Below are positions 11,630 through 22,788 of a DNA stretch of 64,000 bases, piece after piece (the stretch's first letter is position 1; every line of letters starts with the position of its first letter). Position numbers and translations under genes: made by a program. Source of the stretch: Lepidodermella squamata (lineage: Eukaryota > Gastrotricha); the NCBI GenBank assembly GCA_047495785.1, contig JBLDXI010000032.1, forward strand, positions 620,001-684,000, given 5' to 3'. Below the pieces are notes generated by a model. That model searched no databases. It had not been told where the DNA came from and saw only the letters and a program-made list of their open reading frames with translations.

Positions 11630-12494
11630 ATTTTTTTTAAGAAATATAACCTAATAAGAAGACAATGTAAAGCTTATATGCCTCAAATTTAGCGCTGAAA
11701 CCGGAAATTCAAGGCACATGGCTTTATTAAAACTCAAAGGTCATCCCGAACACGGTCGTGATGTTGAAAAATTGCGCTCCGTTCGAACGCGTGTATGTGA
11801 GTTTTGATTTCATACTTACCTGTCGAGCCGGAAGTCGGTTCGTGTGAAGTGTGAACTAGATGGATACAACTAAAATGGACCTCTTAAAGCTTTTCATAAC
11901 ATCATTGATGCGCACTCCAAACTACTTCAAAGTCATGACAAAGCTCATCAGGACTATTTGAAACATCTGACATGCAAATTTTAGACAAACCTAGAGGAGG
12001 AAATCATCATCAGGAGGAAAGCGAGCCCTGCGCACATTCAACGCTCTCGACGTGTACGGTTTTATCGAACACTATAGGGTGGGGACATTTTGCACAAAAA
12101 CCATGCGTTTTTAGGATTAATCAGTCCAATTTCTTGTTTCAGAAATCGATGATGATTTTTGTAACATTTAGTGACTTGTTTACCTGTTTTTTGGCGATAG
12201 AAAACATTTACGAATAAAGTTGGATAATTACTATCGGGCAATTTTGGGCGCTAATTTGCACATGAAATTTTGAGTTTCCTTGCTTGAAATATTTCTTAAA
12301 AATCGAACACAACTTTAATCACCCTGGGCCTCGTCCGCTCTTCGAAAGCTGAAAAGACGGGAAATTTTTTACAGGGAATTTTTATAGAACAATCCTGTGT
12401 TTTATCGTTCGGCATTGCAAAGCTATTCTTCTTCAATATTTTCAAAATGTTTCTGAGCTACGGTAGGGCATCTCGAGAACATCAGTGGTTTATA
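11630..12494. other. Intergenic, nothing recognised
   Basis: AT-rich spacer upstream of receptor copy 1. I see no gene, tandem repeat or convincing element apart from the mariner-like MITE that starts at its right edge. Confidence 0.4.
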
Positions 12495-13055
12495 CAGCGT
12501 GTCCCATAAGTAACGCAAGCAAAGAAAATACACAGAAAAGGGTTCAGAAACTCTACAGGGTGGCCAAAATTTCCGCAGAGCGGGAATTCGCTGCGCATCA
12601 TTTTAATGAGGAGTTTTAAGAAATTGAGGAGGTCCATTGGCAAAAGAATGCTTGAAATTCTTCAACTTCTTAAAACTCCTCATTAAATTGATGCGCAGCG
12701 AATTCCCGCTCTGCGGAATTTTTTGGCCACCCTGTAAAATGAGAGACCAATTCACATCTAACTGCCAGAAAATATTTAGAAAAATGCAAAAAATTACGAA
12801 AAATGTAATCAAGCATGCCAGTTGTTAAAAGGATTAAAAAAGTCCGGAGGAATTTTGTAAAATACCGAAAATTACCGAACCAGTTACCATCGGGATTTTC
12901 CGGGTTTTCTCCGGTAAATTTTTCATTTCTTCGGTTGAATAGCAGATAAAAGGCGGACTTTTCTCTCGGTAGGGTAAATTTCAAAAAAATTATTTGAATT
13001 TCCTTCAAATATTTGCCAAATTAAAAAATAGTTGCGCAACTTTTGGGACATGCTG
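12495..13055. mobile_element. Tc1/mariner-like MITE (outer), TA target duplication
   Basis: The left end (CAGCGTGTCCCATAAGTAAC) and the reverse complement of the right end (CAGCATGTCCCAAAAGTTGC) match over roughly 25 bp, and both are flanked by TA. A CAG-start terminal repeat with TA duplication is typical of Tc1/mariner derivatives. No transposase frame remains. A second element is nested inside. Confidence 0.75.
12556..12734. mobile_element. Nested foldback Tc1/mariner-like MITE
   Basis: This is a 179-bp near-perfect palindrome. CAGGGTGGCCAAAATTTCCG at the left is mirrored by the CGGAATTTTTTGGCCACCCTG stretch at the right, with arms of about 70 bp and a central loop near 12625-12655. It is flanked by TA on both sides and lies inside the 12495-13055 element, so it inserted later. 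Confidence 0.85.
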
Positions 13056-13556
13056 TATTATTTGTCGCTTTTTATCCGTTCAAAATCCGAACCAGGCTAT
13101 CATGCAGATCCGTTGCCGAAACAAATCGCCAGGCCACAAGCGTAGAAACGAAGCTACAGCAATTCCATAACGGTAATCTAAAAAATGGCCCCAATAATCA
13201 CCGCCAATTACCTTGAATTCTATGCCAGTCGAAAAACTGATGAAACTGAAAAATATTGGACAGCAACTTGCGATTTTTTGCGTTAAAAGGTTCCGCAAAG
13301 CCGCAATCAAATTTTCCACGAATTTTCGCGATTCATAAAATGTATTTCTTTAGGCATGATGTAAAACAAAGCCATTTTATTTCGTCAAATGAATTTCGTA
13401 TTTACAAATATTTTTGGCAATAGTTGAGCGTTGTGTTAAAATGGCCATTATACCAAATTTCTACGTCACGTAACTAAAATCATTTGTACAATATTGAAAA
13501 AAGTGATAAAAATTTTATGAAAAAATGCAGTCATTCATATATCCAATCGCCTGTGA
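13056..13556. other. Intergenic, nothing recognised
   Basis: A 500-bp spacer downstream of the carrier-like gene (which reads leftward and stops at 13557). No feature was found beyond short AT-rich runs. Confidence 0.4.
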
Positions 13557-15586
13557 TTAAATCATTTTCTTGCTGTTCGACGCGTACTTCTTCATCTGAT
13601 CGTAGATCACCAAGGTCAAGGCGCCGCCAGTGCTGCGGACCATGTTCGACGAGGCGCCGCGGTACAGGCTCGACATGCCCTCGTGCTGCCACGTCTTAGC
13701 CCAACAGTTCATAGTGCCAGTATAAGCATCGCGGTGAAACATCATCCGGTTACGAATGACATCGAACGGGTGAGACAAGTAGCTGGCGCCAGTCGTAGTC
13801 GCCTGGGCGATGAGCCACGTCCACAAGATCGACGATTTTTCCGGGTACATGGCGCGAACAGTGTCGTAGGCGCCGAAATAAGCAGCTCGGTAGACGAAAG
13901 CGCCCATGACGGACGGGACAAAGCCGCGGTACAGGCCGAACATGCCGCCGCCGGGTGGCTGCTGCGGTATCCCAGCGGCCTCGGACAGCTTGTGAGCGGC
14001 GCCGCGCAGTTCACCCTCGCGCACTTTCGACCCAACTTCTTGAGCGGTTTCGCGAACTTTTGACCCGACTTCTTGCGCCGTCTCGCGTACTTTCTCGCCC
14101 ATGTAGGTCATTTTTTCGCCCATGTGACCGGCCGTGTCCTTGACGGTTTGAGTCATGTTCTTGCCAGCGTTCTTAGCCGCGTTCACCATATCGCGACCAG
14201 CTTCAACCGGGTCGATTTTGTTCATCCGACCGATGTCATAATTGATACTAAATTCAAAATAATCAAAAATTCAAAAATTTCAAAGAATTCCGAAAAATCG
14301 ATCTCAATAAATTTAAAGAATTTCAATTGTTCAAGAATTTCAGAAAACTCATAAAATTAAAAAAACATTAAAAATTAAAAAAACTAAAAATTAATTAGCT
14401 TGATAAATTTCTTGGAGTAAAGAATCTGGAGAAAATTCCGCTCAAGACACATTTTACAAATTTAATTTTTGTTACTATTTTTGAAAAACTTCGAAACATT
14501 TTGAATTTGATTTTAATTTTTTTTTAATTTTTTTAAATGTAATTTAATTTATTCAAATATCCTGATTTTTTAAGGAAGTTGTTGGGGAACCTGTCCTTGA
14601 CGTGGCCTCCATTCAGGTGAAGTTCATGCGTCAGCGTTTTGCTGATATCAGTCGGCAAACGTGAGCCATAAGCCGCGTCGATCGGGTACAGAACGGCTAG
14701 CGAGACAACACCAGCAGCACCGCCACCCATATAGCTGGTCCAAAAGTACTTCATTGGCTCGCGGCGGGCGTCAATGTCACGCAGACCCAACATTGCGTTG
14801 TAGTAGTCACGAAGGGCGAAATTGAGACCCTCGTTTGGAAAAGCACGCACAACATTCGACAAATTGCCACGCCAATAGGTCATGTAGCCTGAAAAAAAAT
14901 GCAGAGCAAAGTGATTAAATTAAAAATAATTTTAAATATTTTTTAATATTCCGCCTTAAAATTAGGAATTTTTTAAGATACAGCTCTCAAGTTTGAAAAA
15001 ATCAGCTTTTGCTCTTAAAATTCTGAAATTTGGAATTAAGGTGGGCAATGTGGTTCCAGATTTTCCTGTAAATTTTGAGAATTTTACCAAATTTTCCTGA
15101 TTTTTCGCCCAATTTTAAAAATATATCCGATAATTTTTGACGCTAATTTGCATATGCATATTGAGAAAATTTCCAAATAATGTTTTTGGGCTACCAACGA
15201 GTTTTACCTTGCTGAGTAGATACACTGGTTTCATGCGGAGTTGGGCTCATCATTTCAATGGGTGCAACCAGAGTTTTAGCCAGGGTCGCTGAAACGCCTC
15301 CGAACAGCATCGACCAGCCGAAAGTTTTCAGGTCAAGCCGCGGTCGTTCGTTGTCACCCGCGCCGCCTGAGCCAATGCCCATGCTGCCGAGCTTTTCGCC
15401 AAGGTTCGGCATCATGCTTTCCTCGCCCTTTGCAATTGCCTTGACATGTTGGTAGGATGATTTCAACGATTCGGGTACGTGGTCCTCGATTTTCTTGTCG
15501 CCGAGCTTCTCCTGAACCTTCTCCTTAGCCTTGTCCGTCACGGCATCGGTTGCTTTCTCAATCACCTTGTTCTTGATCGTGTCCAT
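13557..15586 (-). CDS. Divergent ADP/ATP-carrier-like protein with LEA-like 11-mer insertions
   Basis: Three exons, 15586-15208, 14888-14591 and 14247-13557, join in frame (phases 1 and 2; sites CAAG|GTAAAA, TTTCAG|GC, ACAG|GTTCCC, TTTAG|T) to give about 455 aa. The fold is a mitochondrial solute carrier closest to ADP/ATP carriers (TYWRGNLSNVVRAFPNEGLN; VYRAAYFGAYDTVRAMYP; HPFDVIRNRMMF). The canonical RRRMMM is RNRMMF. Motif 1 is PIEMMS and motif 2 is PIDAAY, so both have lost the basic residue, and the first matrix loop is shortened. The N-terminus (about 1-35, KATDAVTDKAKEKVQEKLG) and the loop between the second and third repeats (about 234-320) are hydrophilic and LEA group 3-like. That loop holds KVRETAQEVGS twice in tandem plus a third partial copy. 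An upstream segment at 15867-15587 could extend the protein. Adenine nucleotide transport is doubtful. Confidence 0.8.
14022..14093 (-). repeat. 33-bp tandem repeat encoding LEA-like 11-mers
   Basis: Two copies and a third partial copy of a 33-bp unit encode KVRETAQEVGS, KVRETAQEVGS and KVREGEL. The copies differ at synonymous positions, so the protein repeat is kept while the DNA has drifted. It lies in exon 3 of the carrier-like gene. Confidence 0.85.
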
Positions 15587-15867
15587 AGTGGTAAACAATT
15601 CAAATAAAAATCTTTGAACAAAAGAAAACCAGTTTAAAATTACCTGAAATAATGATGAAAAATTATTGCCTCAGTTCAGAAATATGCAAAAATGTCTAAA
15701 TCTCGGAGCTCAAACAAAGGGTATTGATTAGAAAAGAACTTGCGGAGTCGATAACAAACTTGGAGGTAACTAACCACGCCGACAAAAGCGGTTAATGAAA
15801 GGGTCGATTTGATATAGCCTCCAAATCTTTTCACTTGGTTTTTGACAAAGTCAAACACGAAAGTCAT
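15587..15867 (-). other. Possible upstream exon and N-terminal extension of the carrier-like gene
   Basis: An ATG at 15867 opens a 31-codon frame (MTFVFDFVKNQVKRFGGYIK...) ending at a possible donor GTTAGT (exon end 15775). An acceptor TTTCAG lies before 15643. Joining them leaves the frame open and in phase with the Met at 15586, adding about 50 residues. The match in phase may be chance, and the segment could equally be 5' untranslated sequence. Confidence 0.3.
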
Positions 15868-17365
15868 TAATGAAGCAGAATTTTCGAAATAATTTGAACG
15901 AGATAAAACGAACTAAAAATGTATTTTAAAAATAACGTTGTAATGAAACTGCTATTTTGATAAATTCAACGGAGCAAGAGCTGATTTTCAGTTCATTGCG
16001 TTGTCGTCATTGTTGCGATGTTCGATTGTTACGCTAATAGTGAACTTAATTAGGGTGATGTAATACAAATCATAAATCACAATCCTCAATATTTCGACCT
16101 CAAACCTCAAACCCTTTATCGCCGGGTCTCGAACCTCTGCGATCCAATTCAGGTCAAATGAATGGTTATGGCAATATTTTAAAATCTGACATGAAAATCG
16201 CTAATTCGCCAATTTGTCTGTGTGATTTGCTGCCCTGCAAAAAGTAGGACATTTTCGACAACGGAAGACGCCACTGAATAATTTGAAATATTTTTCGAAG
16301 TTTTACAAGTTCCAGGTGTCATTTGAATACTCAGGGCTATCTATTCCGGATATAATATTCAAATATTCAAATCCGGAAAATTTAGAATAAAATGATCGCA
16401 TGCAAAGGCTGGAACTCCATATTGAGATCATCAGGATCGTCAGACTTCCCATATCGGCACCGGTTATAGTCGAAGCCGAAACCTAGCCGAAGCTTTTTTA
16501 GCTTGGTCGAACCTAGCCGAAGCTGTTTTGGCCTGTTTGAACCTTCTGGCACCGGTTAGCCGAACCTAGTCGAAGCACGTTTGGCCTGGTCGAACCTGGG
16601 CGAAATTCGCTTAGGCTTTAGTCGATAGACAACGTACTTCGAATCCTTTTCTTTCTAGTTCACAACCGGGTCTTTTATCGCAGATCCATTTTGTTGATTT
16701 TAGTAACCCGCTTCCGGCTCGCACTCTCATCTTGCAGTATATCATTGAACATATCCGACTTTGCTTTTTCGAAGTGAACGACTTCCGCCATCATATAGCA
16801 CGCAAAATATCCGCATAAAAATCGGCTTCGAATGATCGAGCTATGCACGCACACAATTGCGATCGCTATTTTCACATTGGGACATTAGCTAGCATGATTA
16901 ATAAAATTTGGTAAAAATTCGGTCCGATCGGGTAAAATACCGGTAAAGACTGAACCCGCTAAACAGGCAGCAATTGGGATTAATATCGGCTTAATTTTAA
17001 TACTGAAATCACAGATAATAATGAAAAAAGCTCTTTGAAAGGTTCCCCCTAAAATAGGGTGAACTTTTCGGAAGAAATACCGAGGTAAGAAATCACTGGC
17101 CAAAACATGGTGTAAATAGGACAATATCATAATAAAAATGCACCGATTTAATGTCAATGTCACTGACTATAACATAATCGATCAGCTTATTTTGATGAGT
17201 TACCTTGACAGGTCACAAGTGTACTACTCTATTGCACTTCCGCCGCCAGCTATATTGGGAGAAACTTGAGATTTTATTGATGTTCCAAAAGCGCAAATCT
17301 CACCTCGTGTCAGCCTAGTATTTTTTCTGCGATTTATTTTGAACTAATTCAATCCGCTCAAAAAA
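15868..17365. other. Intergenic region with tandem repeat
   Basis: No gene is recognised between the divergently oriented carrier-like gene (minus) and receptor copy 2 (plus). The minus-strand open frames near 16675-16875 and 16885-17163 have no recognisable product. A degenerate tandem repeat lies at 16455-16625. Confidence 0.45.
16455..16625. repeat. Degenerate tandem repeat, CGAACCTAGCCGAAGC unit
   Basis: Units such as CGAAACCTAGCCGAAGC, CGAACCTAGCCGAAGC, CGAACCTAGTCGAAGC and CGAACCTGGGCGAA recur with spacers containing TTTGGCCTGGT or similar. CACCGGTTA occurs at both 16458 and 16550. This is a short minisatellite-like array. Confidence 0.65.
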
Positions 17366-18567
17366 ATGAACAGCACCGACTACTCAAAATGCGCGTATAT
17401 AAACGAGGCATGGGTATTAATGGCCAGCCCTCGGCGGGGCTACAACGAACCTAGGCCCTACTTTATCGGCTGGTTTCACGACGTCAGTGGAAAGACTGTT
17501 TCCGAGCGGCTCACCTTCCCAATCATTTACCTAATCGCGACTATTTTAGTCATCGGCACCAACGTAGCAAATTTAGTCGTGTATTATAGGAGAAACGTTC
17601 GACGAGATTTTTTCGTGTTAACGGCATTTCTAGCTGCCGTATCGATCATACATGCTATAGGAATAGCTGTTGCGCTGTGGATACCTGTTCCAACCGGGTA
17701 TTGGGACGCCCCGGCTGGGTTGTGTAAAGGGCTGTATCTATCAATGTCAACGCTTGGAGTCCAGTCAACCTGGATTTTCATGCTGATCAGCTACGAACGA
17801 CGGCTTTGTCTCCTTTCAAACAACCCCAACACCCCGGCTAATACCCGAAAAGTCCTGATATTAGCTCTCCTATCCTTACTCATCGGTTTCGTAGCATTTT
17901 TCACCGTTGCGATTTACCCGTTTGATTCATTGGCAGCGGATTACGTTTCGATTCCTTGGTTCAATAATGGGACACCAGTTTTGATATGCGGCTTATTCGA
18001 TCACAAGTTAACGGGTAACCTGGACACGTCCTTACTTTTGGCTATTTATTTTATCACATTGGCAATTTTTATTCCAAATAACGTCATTGCAATGAACTAT
18101 TGGTAAGATTTGAAAAATTACAAGTTTAATTCATGAAGATTTTTTCAATTTACAGGAAGGTGTTCAATAAGTTTCGCTCATTCAAGAACCAGTTAACTTC
18201 AAGAAAATCACATCAAACTCAGACGATACCATCGAGTTCAAACTCAGCAGCGGTTAGATCGAAAAAAATTCTTCTGAATTGGCAGAAGCGGGAAATGTTT
18301 TACATGTACCAGTCGTTAGCTTCATTCGGAGCTTTCTCGCTGTTCCACGTACCTGTCATGTTTTCGATGATTGCGACGATTCTTTGGAATGACTTTGGAC
18401 CGAATTATTTGTCGTCGACTACGCACAAAATGTGTTTTCTGATGTATACTATCGAAATGGCAATCGCGCCGGTTATTCAGTGTTTGAAGCCCGGATTCAC
18501 GGATGACATCAAACGCTTTTTATCGCCTGTTTTCAGACATTTCAAGGTTTCCGCATCTGATTCATAA
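17366..18567 (+). CDS. Rhodopsin-like 7TM receptor, lineage-specific family, copy 2
   Basis: Exon 1 is 17366-18102 (737 bp) and exon 2 is 18156-18567. They join phase 2 in the Trp codon of NYW (GTAAGA...TTACAG, 53-bp intron), giving 382 aa. It begins MNSTDYSKCAYINEAWVLM. Landmarks shared with its paralogues are PRRGYNEPRPYFIGWFHD before TM1, RRDFFVLTAFLA at TM2, a TM3 ending LISYERRLCLLSNNP, GTPVLICGLFDH in the second extracellular loop, NWQKREMFYMYQSLASFGAF into TM6, and IAPVIQCLKPGFTDD after TM7. There is no signal peptide and an N-glycosylation site lies at residue 2. It probably resides in the plasma membrane. The NPxxY motif is replaced by the APVIQC region, so G-protein coupling is inferred only from topology. 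Confidence 0.88.
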
Positions 18568-18667
18568 TTTACAAATTTGATGGTTGTTTTAGAAAAAAAT
18601 GGGTTGATAAAAATGAGGAGTGCAATCAGAAATCCCGTCCAGGTATACACATTTTCCCGATGCTGCT
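18568..18667. other. Short spacer
   Basis: 3' flank of receptor copy 2. Nothing beyond AT-rich sequence. Confidence 0.3.
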
Positions 18668-19187
18668 TATAGGATAATGCAGTGCGCAAAGTAGGATACC
18701 GTATTTTATCGAATAGTATCCTGGGATATTATTCTTTTCCGAAATCGAAAAGCAGTCAAAAAAATCGGGCTATTATTCGAGGGGGCTTTTATTCAAGGCA
18801 GGCTATTATTTATCCTAAAACGTCAAATCATCACTTCAGCAGACATTTTTAGTCAATTTTAGGTTAAATATATTCCTCTTTTTCGCTGTTATTAATTTGA
18901 ATGCACTGTAGTTATCTTCCTCGTTGTCGCAGTTACTCTTCTGTACGTCTAAATTGTCTTTTGGTACGCTAGCCACCTCTCCCAATCTTTCTACATAGGC
19001 TGATCATACTAGACCTATTGTTATTACTATATGGAATGTGGCTATTATTCGAGGTGGGCTATTATTAACCTTTGGACCCAATATTTGGATGAATTTTCGT
19101 GGCTATTATTCGAGGGGGTTATTATTCGAGGTTGGATACTATTCGATAAAATACGGTATCCTGCTTTGCGCACTGCATTATCCTATA
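18668..19187. mobile_element. MITE with about 53-bp terminal inverted repeats
   Basis: The left end starts TATAGGATAATGCAGTGCGC and continues through AGGATACCGTATTTTATCGA. The right end is the mirror image ending GCGCACTGCATTATCCTATA. The interior repeats words such as GGCTATTATTCGAGG. No transposase frame. The ends meet TATA, so a TA-type duplication is likely. It separates receptor copies 2 and 3. Confidence 0.85.
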
Positions 19188-19322
19188 GCTGCAATACCCA
19201 ACACCACAGCAAAATAATGGCTTTGAAAGATGCAAGTTCTCTTATCACTGAAAAATATCCCGTAACGTCAAGCGTTTAACAGTAAAGTTTTCTGGAAAAA
19301 AGTTCTAAACTCTCCTGCTCTG

Positions 19323-19508
19323 ATGATAACTTTGATGATAAGTCCCATTTTCCATGCCACAATTTTTACCGTGGTAAGTACACCTTTTCTAGTGACGTCT
19401 AGGGAGGACGTGGAAAGCGTCCGCACCTCGTCGCCGCCCCTGAAATCCCCTGTGACTCTGCTGGCTTCTCGGCTGAGATATCACGATCCTTCAAACATAG
19501 ACAATTAA
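19323..19508 (+). pseudogene. Fragment of non-LTR retrotransposon ORF2 C-terminus (plus strand)
   Basis: The frame encodes SREDVESVRTSSPPLKSPVT, clearly related to REDIENVRLSASPPVKSPVF encoded on the minus strand at about 21640-21720. Both belong to the tail after a LINE-type reverse transcriptase. Directly upstream, 19323-19378 reads like a short signal-peptide exon (MITLMISPIFHATIFTV) ending at GTAAGT; that resemblance may be accidental. Only a stub of the element remains. Confidence 0.5.
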
Positions 19509-19736
19509 TAAGTCTTATTATTTGTCTATGAATCTCAAATATGTCGATTCTAGCAAGGAAAACAAGGAAGTCATGCACTTCTATTGTAGCCTTTCAGCCT
19601 TTCAAGAGGGCTCCACCTTCCGAAATCTGAGAACTTCCAGCCAGAGGCAGTGAAATAGCGCATCATTGAACCGAATTAGAAGAAGTTTATAGCTGCTTAC
19701 ATCCATAAATAAAGATAGCAAATTCTGCTTTAAAAT

Positions 19737-20928
19737 ATGAACAGCTCCATCTATGACAAGCGAGCCTATATAAATGACGCCTGGGTCATGATTACTAGCC
19801 CGAGGCGAGGCTACAACGAACCGAGACCATTCTTTGTCGGATGGTTTCAAGATTTGAGCGCACGAACTGCTCGTGAACGCATTACGTTCCCAATTATCTA
19901 TCTCATCTTGACAGTCATCGTAATTGTAACAAATGTCGTCAACTTGGTCATCTACTACAAGCGTGATGTTCGCCGCGATTTCCTAATACTAACTGCGATC
20001 CTAGCGGCTGCTTCGATAATACACGCTGTTGGGATATCAATAGCCCTTTGGATACCGGTTAGGACTGGCTACTGGGACGCCCCTGCTGCGCTATGCACTG
20101 GTCTTTCTTGGGTGATGGCAAATCTGGGTTGCCAGGCAACCTGGATCTTCATGTTGATCAGCTACGAGCGGCGTCTTTGCCTCCTATCAAACAACCCGCA
20201 TACACCGGCCAATACCCGGAAGGTGTTGACGATGGCGTTTCTATCTATATTACTCGGCTTTATCGTGTTCGGGACAGTTCTTGTCTACCCATTCGACGCT
20301 GGAGCCGCTGAGTATGCCTCTGTTCCTTGGATAGCAAACGGGACAGACGTTTTGTTTTGCGGGCTGATTCACCACAAGCTATTCGGCGATATCGATACAT
20401 CACTACTGCTGGCAATCTGTTATGCAATGCTCTCAGCTGCCATTCCTAACAGCGTCATTGCAGTGAATTACTGGTATAGTTTGTAGGATAATTCGAGCCA
20501 AAATACTTATATTCTTTGCGTATTTACTCAGGAAAATATTCAGCAAATTTCGAGCTTTCAAGATTGAGTTGAAATCAAAGTACAGAACTGAATCTTTCCA
20601 TTCCAGCTTGAATGCTCGCTCCTCGAAAACCCTACTAGCAACCTGGCAGCAGCGTGAAATGTTCTACATGTACCAGTCGCTAGCATCCTTCGGAGCTTTC
20701 TCGTTATTTCACTTGCCACTGATGTTCACAATGATTTGTATGATCCTATGGAATGGCGCCGGGCCAGATTATCTGTCGACAACTGCGCATCAGATGTGCT
20801 TCTTGGCTTATACCGTCGAAATGGCAATCGCGCCGGTAATTCAGTGCCTAAAACCAGGCTTCACCGATGATCTCAAGCACTATTTCAAGATGCTTAACTG
20901 GCGCAGGAAAGCCGTCGTACCTATATGA
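19737..20928 (+). CDS. Rhodopsin-like 7TM receptor, lineage-specific family, copy 3
   Basis: Exon 1 is 19737-20473 (737 bp, identical in length to copies 2 and 4) and exon 2 is 20532-20928, joined phase 2 at the NYW Trp (donor GTATAG, acceptor CTCAG), giving 377 aa. It starts MNSSIYDKRAYINDAWVMIT and keeps PRRGYNEPRPFFVGWFQD, the seven hydrophobic segments, LISYERRLCLLSNNP after TM3, WQQREMFYMYQSLASFGAF and IAPVIQCLKPGFTDDL. The donor GTATAG is weaker than the consensus, but the frame and the paralogues support it. It is closest to copy 4 (shared VPWIANGTDVLFCGL-type loop), which suggests a recent tandem duplication. The C-tail is short. Confidence 0.88.
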
Positions 20929-22788
20929 GATTCAATGCGGCCTATTAATGGCCTTTTAAATTAACCGGTTTACATTATAATATATAATATAAAATTGTGT
21001 TCGTCCATATTGGTGTCAAGATTGGGTAAAGTTGATATTTGTTTTACATTTTTTTGAGCGTTCAAGCTACGTCTGCTTAGAGAATAACAAGGCCTTCAGC
21101 CCGTTTCACAGCAGAATAGGTCAAATTCAGGAACGACACAGTAGGCAATGAGAGGTGAAACCTGCCGGAAAAACTTCCTCAAATAGCGCTTTCCTCTTAA
21201 ACCCGGGGCGTGTGAAGTGATTGTCGTCGAGGAATACGGCAATGCACCTCCGCACTTTGAGCGTGTTTGACGCTCCGTCGCAACCGTACAAGTTGCACGG
21301 TTTGAGCTTATCGAAAACGAAACGAAAAGCTTTTTAATTTGTCCTTTTTTCCTGATGAATGATGCCTAACGAAAATGTTCAATTTGGAAGGTAAGAAAAA
21401 GGCGCAGGCACAGCACGAAAAGGCGCTTGTCCGGGACAGTGCGCCACTCATAACACTGGACGGGCACATACTGAAATTATCACAAGGAGCGGAATTATCA
21501 GACACAGCTAGTGATTAGTGATAGGACAGCAGAGACGGAAGGTAGAGAACGTGAGAAGAAGAAACAAGGAAATAAGCAGGAAGGGGAAGAAGAAAGAGGA
21601 GAGAAACTAACATTGTGGGACAGGGAGCGGGCCGGGCGGCAGGCGAGCGTTGAGAAGGAAGACAGGTGACTTCACAGGCGGCGACGCGGAAAGCCGAACA
21701 TTCTCGATGTCTTCGCGAAGCGACAGCACAAAGCGGACGACGTTGTCGGCATAGCGGCACTGGACGGCTTGTAAGTGCGAGGACAGACTGGGCAGGCGAC
21801 AGCGCTCCTCCAGCACACGAACACGATCATCGAGACGGACATGGAGAATGGCGCGCAGACAGCTATTCTGAAGCACGTCTAGGCGGCGGAGCGGTGTCTT
21901 CGCAGCAGACGCAAAGGAAACAAAGCCGAAGGTGGCGATGGAACGGACGAGCGCCAGGTAAGGGGTGCGGCGCCATCGGAAAGACAGCCCTGGCCGGCTA
22001 ACAACCGAGCGGAGTTCGGTTGTTAGGTCAACTTCTCATCGAACGGAATGCCCAGAATTCGAAGCACAGAGACTTGCGGGATGGCAGTGCCTCCACTATG
22101 CACTTATCGCCAGCCACTATGCATCAAGCATCAAGTCAACCGCACACGCTAACACGGAATGTACCTCACACTTCAGCGAAGTTGGATTACAATCTTGAAA
22201 TTGCCTTTCGCAATATTCCATATTCCGCTGATGCATAATATTATGACTTGTATGATCCTTTAGATCGACGCTTCGCAAGAATATCCATCAATTTCATTAC
22301 CGTCGTCAGTTTCATCTGTGTTCCGCGTTTTAATAAAGGAAGGACAATGCGCCTAATTTGAATATCTTCCGAGATGAGCATAATACATGTAATACATTTC
22401 CGATCTCTCCGTTCTCTAACGATCAACGTGGGAAACTGCACAATACACTATAGTTCATGACATCATCGTTCTCTGTCGAGCGTTTCCGGGATCTAATGAC
22501 AATTTATGAATATTGATTTTGCATGACATTTAAGGTAACGATTTGAATTTCCCCGAGCGGAAGCAAAAGCCAAAAGCCGGATGCAAAAGTGGGAAAAGCT
22601 TTATAGCATTAGTCATTATTTCACAATTAAATTCCACCTAATAGCGAAATCTGAGAGCGTGTTTACACCACGCGAATTCTTGAAACTTGACATATAAGTG
22701 GAACTACCGAAACGCCGTGCAGACATTATCCATACAATCGAGAATATATTTGCACTAATAGACGACACACGAGCCTGTTTTTTAAGCG
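20929..22788. other. Intergenic region between receptor copies 3 and 4
   Basis: Apart from the LINE fragment at 21607-22030 no gene is recognised. The plus-strand frames across 21666-22238 are antisense shadows of that fragment. Confidence 0.5.
21607..22030 (-). pseudogene. Non-LTR retrotransposon (LINE) fragment, end of reverse transcriptase ORF
   Basis: Read on the minus strand from a stop at about 22020, an open frame gives PYLALVRSIATFGFVSFASA, then RRLDVLQNSCLRAIL, then SSHLQAVQCRYADNVVRFV. The pattern of a tyrosine/leucine-rich helix, LxRLDxxQNxxLRxIL and a terminal helical segment is characteristic of the region after the RT domain in jockey/CR1-like LINEs. The catalytic RT and endonuclease parts are absent, so this is a 5'-truncated or decayed copy. 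Confidence 0.7.

Noticed and set aside
16110-16150. tRNA-like B-box (GGTTCGAGACC on the minus strand)
   Set aside because: No pairing T-stem, acceptor stem or A-box at the right distance.
16675-17163. Possible calcineurin 3' exons on the minus strand
   Set aside because: The translations do not match any conserved part of calcineurin A.
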